This document shows, in pieces, positions 56,501 through 64,000 of a stretch of DNA of 64,000 nucleotides. The translations under genes were made by a program, and so were the position numbers. A model generated the notes under the pieces. The model ran no database searches. It saw only the letters and a program-made list of their open reading frames with translations, and was not told where the DNA came from. Location of the stretch: assembly GCF_002838835.1 (NCBI RefSeq), contig NZ_NHPP01000009.1:62001-126000 (forward strand), read 5' to 3'. Every line of letters starts with the position of its first letter. Within the stretch, counting starts at the first letter, position 1. This DNA is from Siphonobacter sp. SORGH_AS_0500 (GTDB lineage Bacteria; Bacteroidota; Bacteroidia; Cytophagales; Spirosomataceae).

Positions 56501-56915
56501 TTACTAAAAGGGTTATGATCGAGTAGGAACAGATTTTTTAATTTTTATTTTATCCACTGTGAGGCATTCAAAAGTAGCTTATTTTAAGCTTTTTAACTTA
56601 GCCTTAAAAAAGTCGCTTGTACAAAAAACCTAATTTATACAACATTCCGTCGTAGAATTGCGTAAGTATCAAAAAGACGACCGATTCTGAAAAGTGAAAT
56701 CGGTTCCATATTAATCATTTTGAAGCTGTGCATTATTTTCTGATTACAGAATTTTTCAACCCATTACTATCTCATTATCAATTTCTTACTGTCAGAAATT
56801 CTTTTCACGCTGATTAAATAACATATCCCTTCCAACCTTTTAACACGAGGCCGGGTCTGTTTAGTGATTTTTTAGTTATTCCAGTACTAGGAAAGAAACC
56901 ATTTCGGCTCTACCC
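56501..56915. other. Intergenic region, nothing recognised
   Basis: 415 AT-rich bases between the divergent DUF1304 and glycosyltransferase genes. They must carry both promoters but no clear TAnnTTTG match or hairpin is visible to me. Confidence 0.4.
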
Positions 56916-57992
56916 ATGAACCAATCCAACAAAAAAGCAGATGTCATTTTTGACTGTGAACGAATGAGGCATGCTCATACGGGTCTGTATCATTTCTGTC
57001 TACAACTAGGCAATGCTTTGATGCTTAACAGAAATCATTCAAATCATCGTCTAGGCTTTTATTTGCCCTCAAAAGAGGCTTCGCTTTTTGGTGAAAACCC
57101 TTACAATAAAAGCCATAGTTCGCTCCATAAATACGCCATGCCTTTTGCCAATAAGTATTCGGTATGGCACGGAACGTATCAGGATTCTAACTATTTTCCG
57201 TTGCGAAGTTCAACCAAAAAAGTATTAACGGTTCATGATTTAAACTTTCTTCACGAAAACAAGCCTGCCGATAAAATTGCCAAGTATATCAAGAATTTGC
57301 AGGATAAAATTGATCGAACGGATCGCATTGTAACGATCTCCAATTTTGTAAAAAAAGAGATTGAAGAAACCATGAATCTTCGGGGAAAAGAAATTCAGGT
57401 TATTTACAATGGCTGCAATATTAACGAGCATATTCGACCCATCAAACCTCAGTTTTCGGTAGAAAATCCTTTCCTTTTCAGTATCGGTACGATTGCTCCC
57501 AAAAAGAATTTTCACGTATTACCCGCCATGTTGCTGGACAATGATCTGGATTTAATCATTGCGGGAACGATGTTTCATAAAGAATACCACCAGAAAGTTT
57601 TAAGTGAATCCAAACGCCTGGGTGTGCATAACCGGGTACATTTGACGGGCCCTATTACGGAAGCTGAAAAATACTGGTTACTTAAAAATTGCGATTTATT
57701 CTGTTTTCCATCCTTGGCTGAGGGCTTCGGATTACCCGTGATTGAAGCCATGCACTTTGGCAAAAACGTGGTTCTTTCGGATTCAACGTCCTTACCTGAA
57801 ATCGGCGGTCCTCATGCTCATTACTTTGACGGGTTCGATCCCGATCAGGTGAGTATGTTAACCACCAAAATTCTGGAAAGCATTGACACGCAGGCTGAAA
57901 GTCAGCAGATCAAAGCCTGGGCTCAGCAATTCAACTGGAGAAACACTGCCGAAGAATACTGGCAGATTTACAAAGAGTTACTGCAGGATTAA
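56916..57992 (+). CDS. Glycosyltransferase family 1/4 (GT-B)
   Basis: 358 residues without signal peptide or membrane segment. The C-terminal domain has the GT4 signatures FSIGTIAPKKNFHVLPAML and FCFPSLAEGFGLPVIEAM, the nucleotide-sugar binding E-x7-E motif, followed by NVVLSDSTSLPEIGG. The N-terminal domain has HDLNFLHENKPADKI. It probably adds a hexose to a cell-surface glycan. It stands alone, without other polysaccharide genes. Confidence 0.88.
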   Translation: MNQSNKKADVIFDCERMRHAHTGLYHFCLQLGNALMLNRNHSNHRLGFYLPSKEASLFGENPYNKSHSSLHKYAMPFANKYSVWHGTYQDSNYFPLRSSTKKVLTVHDLNFLHENKPADKIAKYIKNLQDKIDRTDRIVTISNFVKKEIEETMNLRGKEIQVIYNGCNINEHIRPIKPQFSVENPFLFSIGTIAPKKNFHVLPAMLLDNDLDLIIAGTMFHKEYHQKVLSESKRLGVHNRVHLTGPITEAEKYWLLKNCDLFCFPSLAEGFGLPVIEAMHFGKNVVLSDSTSLPEIGGPHAHYFDGFDPDQVSMLTTKILESIDTQAESQQIKAWAQQFNWRNTAEEYWQIYKELLQD

Positions 57993-57996
57993 GCCA

Positions 57997-58041
57997 TCAA
58001 ACAAAAGCGGTATCAGCAATGCGGGTACCGCTTTTGTTTGA
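57997..58041. terminator. Bidirectional terminator
   Basis: TCAAACAAAAGCGGTA pairs with TACCGCTTTTGTTTGA, with a 13-base loop, between the convergent glycosyltransferase and RhuM-Fic genes. Confidence 0.8.
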
Positions 58042-58049
58042 AATAGCCC

Positions 58050-59021
58050 TTATAGATTCTTCTGATTTCTATTCAAAACGCTTATGATTAGCTTTTTTAC
58101 CGTTTCCATTTCTTCTGGTTTACTGGACGCGATGAACAACGTTAAACTGGCCAGAGCTTCATTGCTAATCAGGGTAAACCCATTCTTGGTATAGAGCATT
58201 TCATTTTCGTTCAGAAACAATAGAAAACAGGCCGCCGCAATGCGTTTGTTACCATCAACGAATGCATGATTTTTGACAATCAAATAAAGAAGGGTAGCTG
58301 CTTTTTCTTCAATGGAGGGATAAAAGTCCGTTTCGCCAAATCCCTGAGCAATCTGAAGTGTTGCACTCTGAAAACCCTGGTCTTTTTCTTTTCCAAATAT
58401 TGCCGACTCAAAGTCGGTTCTCATCGCATCAATCACCTGGAAGTAATCCTTCAGGTCAGGGTAGACTGCCGGGCGTTTCGTAAGTCCAAGCTTGTCCAGC
58501 CTTTCATGGTCGTAATCATCCAGCAACTCAAGCCCCGTTGAATACCAGCTAAGCCATTGGATCTCTTCCGACCTACTTTTACTTTCGATGGCTCGGCTTA
58601 GTATTCGAATGCCTTCTTTTAAGGTCTGAATCTGCTGTTGTTTCTGCTCCAGCCGTTTTTCATTAAGGGCATACCCTTGTATCAAATACTCCTTTAAACG
58701 CTGCGTAGCCCACTGCCGGAATCTGGTTCCCTGCCGAGATTTGACCCGATAGCCCACGGATATAATCAGATCAAGATTATAGTGTTCGATTTGATAGGTT
58801 TTACCATCAGCAGCAGTTGTCGCAAATTTTGCGACAACTGCATTTTCGATCAATTCTGCCTCCTGAAATACATTATTAATATGCTTGCCTATGGTCTTCA
58901 CATCTCTATCAAACAGATGAGCCATTTGCATACGATTTAACCACACGGTTTCCTCTTCAAACTTTACTTCGATCTGCGTATCTCCCTCACTACTCTGATA
59001 AATTTCAATGGGGTTGTCCAT
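58050..59021 (-). CDS. RhuM-type protein fused to a Fic/Doc domain
   Basis: 323 residues. The N-terminal RhuM domain (about 1-110) has VWLNRMQMAHLFDRDVKTIG and IISVGYRVKSRQGTRFRQWA; a linker helix (about 115-150) follows, and then a Fic/Doc domain with the catalytic motif HAFVDGNKR (252-260), matching HxFx[DE]GNxR. The catalytic His, Asp/Gly, Asn and Arg are all present, so AMPylation or phosphorylation of a protein target is possible. RhuM-Fic proteins are commonly mobile and linked to defence or toxin functions. Two palindromes cover the start and upstream region. Confidence 0.85.
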   Translation of the reverse strand: MDNPIEIYQSSEGDTQIEVKFEEETVWLNRMQMAHLFDRDVKTIGKHINNVFQEAELIENAVVAKFATTAADGKTYQIEHYNLDLIISVGYRVKSRQGTRFRQWATQRLKEYLIQGYALNEKRLEQKQQQIQTLKEGIRILSRAIESKSRSEEIQWLSWYSTGLELLDDYDHERLDKLGLTKRPAVYPDLKDYFQVIDAMRTDFESAIFGKEKDQGFQSATLQIAQGFGETDFYPSIEEKAATLLYLIVKNHAFVDGNKRIAAACFLLFLNENEMLYTKNGFTLISNEALASLTLFIASSKPEEMETVKKLIISVLNRNQKNL

Positions 59022-59068
59022 AAATATATATTTATCTTTTTGCCAATATTAAGTATAAAAACTTAATA
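59020..59068 (-). promoter_or_regulatory. Two palindromes over the RhuM-Fic start
   Basis: A 16-bp perfect palindrome ATAAATATATATTTAT (59020-59035) overlaps the ATG, and TATTAAGT (59047-59054) with ACTTAATA (59061-59068) forms a second inverted repeat in the likely promoter. Such sites suit autorepression by a toxin-like gene. Confidence 0.5.
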
Positions 59069-59109
59069 AATTAACTAATTTAAAGGTATATACCTTTTTC
59101 CATAAACAA

Positions 59110-59141
59110 AAACGGTACGACCCAAATGAGCCGTACCGTTT
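59110..59141 (-). terminator. Intrinsic terminator of the cytochrome gene
   Basis: AAACGGTAC pairs with GTACCGTTT; on the minus strand it is followed by a short T-run (TTTTTG). It lies 23 bases past the stop at 59164. Confidence 0.65.
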
Positions 59142-59163
59142 CTATAGATCACCTTATTAACAA

Positions 59164-61140
59164 TTAAGGATTAGCACTTGCTGGAGCATTCTTTAATGAA
59201 TTAATCCAGGCTGCAATTTTAAGAGCATCGCCTTTAGGAACCTGAGGCATCGGTGGCATCTCCGTGGCATAACCAGGCCAGTTCTGAGGCTTAGGGTTAT
59301 AGATCAAATCCACGATCTTCTCATTTGAATAGTTACGCTTGGCTACTTCTTTATAAGCTGGTCCTACCTGGCGTTTATCAGCGTTGTGACAAGCCAAACA
59401 GGTGTGTTTGGAAAGTAGTGGCTTCACTTCTTCGTAAGTAGGCACCTTTGTTTTCACAGTAGCACCGACCTTGGTAACATCCGTCTTCGCATTTTTACCA
59501 GCAACTGCTTTAGCAGGCGTTTTTGCAGGAGCGGCGGTCGTAGGGGTAGCCGAATTTTTCGTGCTTGTTTGCGAAATAGCTAACTTCTCGCCCGTTGGGA
59601 TATTGTTGAGCGTATAGTAAGCATTAGGGTGAACCAGGCTAAACTTGCTGTTTTTCTCCCGAATGCCGTCCAGCGTTAACTGGTGTACGTAATACTGACG
59701 CAGGTTATCAACGATGATACGAGCTTTGAGCCCATCGGCGGATACCTTCACGCCTTTTACGGGATTCTCTTCTTCGTTAATCGTTGGACTTCCGTAGGTT
59801 GAGTGATATTTATAGATGAAGCTTTTTACTTTATAGCTTGCTAAATCTTCGGCACTCGCAGCATCAATGGGCTGGGTAAATTCTACTTCAAAGCCGTCAG
59901 GCATGGCACGAACGGCTTTCATTTCGAAAGGAGTTTTACCCGTCCAAACCAGACGTTGCAAGCCTTCATTCGCTTCCCCGGCTGAACCCCAACCCCGGTT
60001 GGTTTCACCGACAAATAATGAGTTGTCTTTACCAAAAGCCATACGTAATACGCCGGACTGGAAACCCGAACGGAAATCAAAGGCTGCTCCCTGAAATTCG
60101 CCGTTTACTTTTTCCATAAATACCCGCATGATTTTCGATTGGCCCTGATCCCCTACCAGCATTTGGCCAGCGAAAGGACCAAAAGCTCCTTTGGTATCAT
60201 CTGTGATGATTTCCGAGTTAGAAATCCCCAATACTCCGTGAGGTAACCAAACAACGGGAAGCTGAATTTCAGGGAATTTTTTCTTGGCTTCGAATAACAG
60301 TAACGGATTCTTCTCTGAAGCATCGTTTTCGGGCTTAATGGCTCGGCCATTGGCATCCCGGCGACGACGCTCATCGTAGGTTTTGTAGAATTCTTCCTGC
60401 GTAAGTTTTACGGGAGAGCCAGGCAGGTTGCTCCAGCGTAGCCCGGCAGGGTGTCCTACGAAAGCTCCTTTTTTCACGTGCCAAACGCCACCTGAACCCA
60501 TCCAGTCACCTTGGTTATCCGTGTAAAAAAGTTCGCCGTCAATCATGCCTAGTCCGCACGGAGAACGCATACCCGTTGCCCAGGGCTCCATTTTTCCGTC
60601 GGGAGAAATTTTCATGACCCAACCGCGGTAAGGCACTTTACTCTCCCCTCTCCACCATTCTTCATTACCAAAGGCTACGTTAGCACTCACAAAGAAACTG
60701 CCATCGGGAGCGATTTTAGGACCGAAGCTATACTCGTGGTAGTGACCAGAGATTGGCCAGGCGTATACGGTATGGTACTGATCGGCTTTTCCGTCACCGT
60801 TGGTATCCGTCAGACGGGTTAACTCTCCGCGTTGAGCACAGTAGAAAGAGCCATCTTTGTAAACCAGACCCAGGATTTCGTGCAGACCACTGGCAAATTT
60901 GCGGAAGTGCGGTCTAGGGCTACTGGGATTTTCAATCACCCAAACATCACCCCGACGCGTCGAAACAGCTACGTCTCCGTTGGGCAGGGAAGTTACCCCG
61001 CCAATTTCCAGTACGATGCCTTCCGGCGTACTTACTTTAACAATTTTATAGAGATCGCTTTCAGCCGGAGAACTGTCCTGAGCCAGTGCAGCCGTCGCCA
61101 TTCCCAGACTCAAAAGCGTCGCTTGAAGAATACGTTTCAT
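59164..61140 (-). CDS. Beta-propeller oxidoreductase with C-terminal cytochrome c domain
   Basis: 658 residues from ATG 61140 (MKRILQATLLSLG), with a signal peptide ending ALAQ. Residues about 40-450 form a beta-propeller like the PQQ/sorbosone-dehydrogenase or membrane-bound dehydrogenase family (GDVAVSTRRGDVWVIENP, AQRGELTRLTDTNGDGKAD). A Thr/Ala/Lys-rich linker leads to a cytochrome c domain with CLACH (heme ligands Cys581, Cys584, His585) and an axial Met in EMPPMPQVP. It likely oxidises a sugar or carbonyl in the periplasm. Its neighbour, 62 bases upstream, is a DUF1080 protein. Confidence 0.83.
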   Translation of the reverse strand: MKRILQATLLSLGMATAALAQDSSPAESDLYKIVKVSTPEGIVLEIGGVTSLPNGDVAVSTRRGDVWVIENPSSPRPHFRKFASGLHEILGLVYKDGSFYCAQRGELTRLTDTNGDGKADQYHTVYAWPISGHYHEYSFGPKIAPDGSFFVSANVAFGNEEWWRGESKVPYRGWVMKISPDGKMEPWATGMRSPCGLGMIDGELFYTDNQGDWMGSGGVWHVKKGAFVGHPAGLRWSNLPGSPVKLTQEEFYKTYDERRRRDANGRAIKPENDASEKNPLLLFEAKKKFPEIQLPVVWLPHGVLGISNSEIITDDTKGAFGPFAGQMLVGDQGQSKIMRVFMEKVNGEFQGAAFDFRSGFQSGVLRMAFGKDNSLFVGETNRGWGSAGEANEGLQRLVWTGKTPFEMKAVRAMPDGFEVEFTQPIDAASAEDLASYKVKSFIYKYHSTYGSPTINEEENPVKGVKVSADGLKARIIVDNLRQYYVHQLTLDGIREKNSKFSLVHPNAYYTLNNIPTGEKLAISQTSTKNSATPTTAAPAKTPAKAVAGKNAKTDVTKVGATVKTKVPTYEEVKPLLSKHTCLACHNADKRQVGPAYKEVAKRNYSNEKIVDLIYNPKPQNWPGYATEMPPMPQVPKGDALKIAAWINSLKNAPASANP

Positions 61141-61202
61141 TGACAATGCGTTATTAGGCAAGTCCCGAGAAGCCGAAGCAGTCAGCACCTGCACTATACT
61201 AT

Positions 61203-63056
61203 TTAGAATAGAATTTCGTAGTTGATTTTGTTAGCCGAAACGGGCATAATCAGCTCCTGCCGATCCCCGGATTTGCGAAGCGTCGCTCCTTTTACGCGTA
61301 CGTAATAAGCCTTACCATTAATGGCATACAGACCGGGCTCAACTTCGTTAATGTCTTGCCCAGTAGCTACCAGGTGATAGAGATTAGAGCCTGGGTTTTT
61401 CACCGTAATTTCCCGGCTTAAGGCCTTATTTCCGTCCGATAAACGAATGGCATCGCTTACCTGCGTGGAGCCATACGCGTAAAGGAAAGTAGGATACCCT
61501 GCTTCGTCTACGTCATAGCCCATGGGTTTATAATTTTCTTTACCTGAAAGCGTATCACTCCATGCGGCTGAAGAAGAACCTAAAACGGCAAAATCAGGAA
61601 AATCGTTAAAAGATACCAGCACGCCACGGGGACGGGAAGAACCATCGCCGCGATTGTGCCACATAGGCGTAGCATCGAGGAAATCACCTTTCCAGGCTTG
61701 CACTAAAGCTCCATTGTCCAGATCAAACGTATAGTGTAAGCCCTGAGGAGAACCTACCTGTACCGAGTGAACCACGCGTTTGCCTCTGCGGCCTTCTTTC
61801 GTGTACAAATCCATGAAGCTCCGGGTAATGGTTGCTTCACGGGCATCGATCAGAATCGGATCCGTAGCCGGGTTACTTAGTAAGGAAGAACCAGCCGTCA
61901 GCGTTGCGTGACGAAGGCCGGGACCTTCTACTTCAACGGCCAGACCAGGGCGTACCCACTCATCGCGTTTTACGTATTCAACTTCCACTGTGGCTTCACC
62001 AGGAGAAAGCTTCACCTTACCCGAACGGAACTGACCAGGCTGACCAAAACCTTCCGCAACTACTACTTTGTTATTGACTTTCAGGCGAGAAGTACCTCCG
62101 GCTGAAAGGTAAAAAGTATATTCGCCTTCCGTGGGGATTTTTACTTTGGAAATAGAAACCAAACCGAAATTATTCGTCAGGTTAGCTACGTCCCAGGTTA
62201 CCTCTGGACTGCTTCCGGTGTTACTGGCCTTGAGCTTCGAGAAATCAGGAATTTTAGAAAAGGCATCATCATTACTAGGTTGATACACCTTATAAGCATT
62301 TCCCGTCAGTTGTAAGGGTTGTGCATTGTAGTTGCGGTACGTCATGTTTTTGAACGCAACCGCACCGTGATCTCCCTGAATCATTATGGGACCTTTGGCC
62401 GCTTCTTCTTCTGAGATGGGGCCGCCCGTAGGACCTGAAAGTTCTACGTTTTCCTGAACTGTAACGCCGTTGAGAACCAGTTTAAGTACCTTGGCATTTT
62501 CAATCTTTTTGCCGCTAGCATCAAAACGGGGAGCCTGGAAAGAAATTTCCATGTGTTGCCAAAGTCCTGGAGCCTTACCTGCGTTGACGCGGGGAGCGTG
62601 TCCTTCGTATAAACGGCCCGAAGGCAATTCACGACGCTTGTAAATACCGCCTACATCGCCGTAAGTAGGCACGTTAACGCCCCAACTATCAAGCAATTGA
62701 ATTTCGTAACGTCCTTGCAAATAGAAACCTGAATTGGAATGCACGGCCATCATAAAGTCAAACTCAAAATCAGCATCACCGTGCTCGAAAGCCGTCAGTA
62801 AATTGGCCCGGTTTTTATCACTGGGCTGATTCACTAAAACGCCCGATCCGGGCTTGGTCGTTAATACTTCTTTTTGCTGAAGATCTGCGGCTGCGTCCCC
62901 GACAATCTTCCAATTGCCAGCATTGGTGGGACGAAACGCACTCATGTCGGTTAGGGTAACAGGTTGAGCAGGGGTACCGAACTGAGCCGAGGCTATGGTG
63001 CTCAATCCAGCCACAAGCCATCCGGCAGCCCATAGCCCAAGAAGAGGTTTTTTCAT
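61203..63056 (-). CDS. DUF1080 protein (3-keto-disaccharide hydrolase-like) with PA14-like domain
   Basis: 617 residues with a signal peptide (ending ASAQ). The first half is a DUF1080 LamG-like fold: DFEFDFMMAVHSNSGFYLQG, IQLLDSWGVNVPTYGDVGGI, and GAVAFKNMTYRNY. The middle has a PA14-like part (GEYTFYLSAGGTSRLKVNNK), and the rest is a beta-rich region of unknown role. Members of DUF1080 act on 3-keto-glycosides, but that is known for other members only. Its position ahead of the cytochrome/propeller gene suggests a joint periplasmic pathway. Confidence 0.8.
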   Translation of the reverse strand: MKKPLLGLWAAGWLVAGLSTIASAQFGTPAQPVTLTDMSAFRPTNAGNWKIVGDAAADLQQKEVLTTKPGSGVLVNQPSDKNRANLLTAFEHGDADFEFDFMMAVHSNSGFYLQGRYEIQLLDSWGVNVPTYGDVGGIYKRRELPSGRLYEGHAPRVNAGKAPGLWQHMEISFQAPRFDASGKKIENAKVLKLVLNGVTVQENVELSGPTGGPISEEEAAKGPIMIQGDHGAVAFKNMTYRNYNAQPLQLTGNAYKVYQPSNDDAFSKIPDFSKLKASNTGSSPEVTWDVANLTNNFGLVSISKVKIPTEGEYTFYLSAGGTSRLKVNNKVVVAEGFGQPGQFRSGKVKLSPGEATVEVEYVKRDEWVRPGLAVEVEGPGLRHATLTAGSSLLSNPATDPILIDAREATITRSFMDLYTKEGRRGKRVVHSVQVGSPQGLHYTFDLDNGALVQAWKGDFLDATPMWHNRGDGSSRPRGVLVSFNDFPDFAVLGSSSAAWSDTLSGKENYKPMGYDVDEAGYPTFLYAYGSTQVSDAIRLSDGNKALSREITVKNPGSNLYHLVATGQDINEVEPGLYAINGKAYYVRVKGATLRKSGDRQELIMPVSANKINYEILF

Positions 63057-63144
63057 GTTAACGTTGAAATGTGAAAGGTAAACAACTACAAAACAAAGCA
63101 GTTTTACAATCTTTTCAACTCATGAATCTCCCAAAAAATTAAAC

Positions 63145-64000
63145 TTATTCTACTCTAATCACAATTTCACTCGTTTCGGCTAATGCTGTGCAGGTTAGAA
63201 TCTCACCCTCAGCGAGTTCTCGCTCGGTTAATACGTCATTAATGGTCATTTTAACCCGTCCTTCCTGACAAAGAGCGACGCAGGTACTACAGCGTCCACC
63301 CCGGCAACTGTAGGGCAATTCAATGCCTGCTTTCAAAGCTGCTGTGAGGATGTAGGTTCCGGCTTCTACGGCTAATGCATGCGACTGCTGACGGTAATGA
63401 ATCGTTACTTTAGAAGCAACGCCAAAGCCTTCGGGAACCTGAGGTGTTACCATCGGAATCACAAAGTTTTCCTTCCTGATTGATTCTGCGTCAAAACCCA
63501 TAAAAATGAGCACGATGCGAACCATTCGCATGTAATCTTCAGGGCCGCAAATGTAAAATTCGGGCTTCCCCCATCGAGCGTGATGATACTGATTGACAAG
63601 TTTTTCAAGTAAGGTATTATTAAGCCGTCGCCCTGCGGCATCTCCCCCCGGATTACTCCAGATGTGTTCAATGAACAAACGGTTGGGATATAACTCTTGC
63701 CACTCTCCAAGTTCAGCTAGAAAAATAGTGCTACGTGGATGGGTATTGCTGTAAATAAGAACAACCCGGCGATCCGGCTGTTGGGTTAAGACGGCTTTTA
63801 AAATCGAAAAAATGGGTGTAATGCCACTCCCTGCTGCAAATAGGAAGATATCTGACTTTTCCTGCGAAGGCGAAGCCAGCGTAAAGCGACCTGAAGGGGG
63901 CAGGCTGTTGAGAATTGAACCTACCTCCAGGGTTTGCAAAAGCCAGCGGGAAATTTCTCCATTAGGCACTCGCTTGATCGTTAATTTAACGTCCGTATCT
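63145..64000 (-). CDS. Ferredoxin-NADP reductase-like protein with [2Fe-2S] domain (5' end cut)
   Basis: The open frame runs past the right edge, so the N-terminus is missing; 284 residues are visible. An FNR-type domain has GRFTL and FLFAAGSGITPIFSILKAV (NAD/FAD-binding), ending with EFYICGPEDYM. The C-terminal plant-type ferredoxin domain has CRGGRCSTCVALC, the CxxxxCxxC...C pattern. This architecture matches PaaE/Hcr-type reductases that feed oxygenases or other enzymes. The true partner is outside the window. Confidence 0.85.
   Translation of the reverse strand, partial: DTDVKLTIKRVPNGEISRWLLQTLEVGSILNSLPPSGRFTLASPSQEKSDIFLFAAGSGITPIFSILKAVLTQQPDRRVVLIYSNTHPRSTIFLAELGEWQELYPNRLFIEHIWSNPGGDAAGRRLNNTLLEKLVNQYHHARWGKPEFYICGPEDYMRMVRIVLIFMGFDAESIRKENFVIPMVTPQVPEGFGVASKVTIHYRQQSHALAVEAGTYILTAALKAGIELPYSCRGGRCSTCVALCQEGRVKMTINDVLTERELAEGEILTCTALAETSEIVIRVE

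Noticed and set aside
1-64000. tRNA, rRNA, CRISPR arrays, integrases or insertion sequence transposases
   Set aside because: I found no cloverleaf-like, ribosomal, regularly spaced-repeat or transposase sequence. A search with tRNA and CRISPR finders would be decisive.

Overview
This 64 kb window comes from a Bacteroidota chromosome, most likely a Cytophagales member (Spirosoma/Siphonobacter-like). The lineage evidence is a SusC/SusD pair under ECF sigma/FecR control, a type IX secretion C-terminal sorting domain, a TonB receptor plus DUF4249 lipoprotein pair, DUF4139, DUF1080 and GH97 proteins, and several promoters of the Bacteroidota TAnnTTTG type. No rRNA, tRNA, CRISPR array, prophage or intact insertion sequence was seen.

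Layout. 1-2.7 kb: end of a membrane protein, an S41 peptidase and a decayed gene. 2.7-7.8 kb: a multidrug efflux operon (MarR, TolC, HlyD, DHA2-type MFS, second MarR) with a promoter and a near-perfect palindromic operator. 7.8-16.2 kb: gene remnants, a ~1,600-residue secreted zincin-like protein with duplicated modules, REP-like repeats and a GH97 glycosidase. 16.3-19.6 kb: two P-loop GTPase genes (dynamin-like plus small GTPase). 20.4-24.7 kb: gluconate-dehydrogenase-subunit-3/GMC oxidoreductase pair, two tandem 85-residue paralogues and a fatty acid desaturase. 25-29 kb: TonB receptor and DUF4249 lipoprotein with matching leaders. 29-33 kb: DUF4139 protein divergent from an ECF sigma/anti-sigma-TonB pair. 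33-46 kb: ATPase, lipoproteins, proC, TlpA, gatB, smpB, GDPD, GH3, OmpA and small enzymes. 46.5-53.6 kb: a SusD-SusC-FecR-ECF uptake locus on the minus strand. 53.7-64 kb: small proteins, a TPR protein, DUF1304, a glycosyltransferase, a RhuM-Fic protein, a cytochrome c/beta-propeller oxidoreductase with a DUF1080 protein, and a truncated ferredoxin reductase.

A strong pattern is that six otherwise intact genes (T9SS protein, ECF sigma factor, SusC, FecR, TPR protein, DUF1304) each need only one or two inserted bases to restore full length, mostly in short homopolymers. In the T9SS gene an internal duplication serves as a control: the repeat offset is 854 bp before the lesion and 855 bp (285 codons) after it. 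This looks like uncorrected deletion errors in the assembly rather than real gene death, although true mutation cannot be excluded. The remnants at about 1.8-2.2, 8.1-8.3 and 40.6-41.2 kb carry stops or several lesions and look truly decayed.

The best candidates for undescribed biology are the two-gene GTPase module (16.3-19.6 kb), the duplicated ~160-bp leader shared by the TonB receptor and DUF4249 genes, and the SusC-type CarboxypepD plus EVVVVGYG-like segments found inside a DUF4139 protein and an anti-sigma/TonB protein that sit next to each other.
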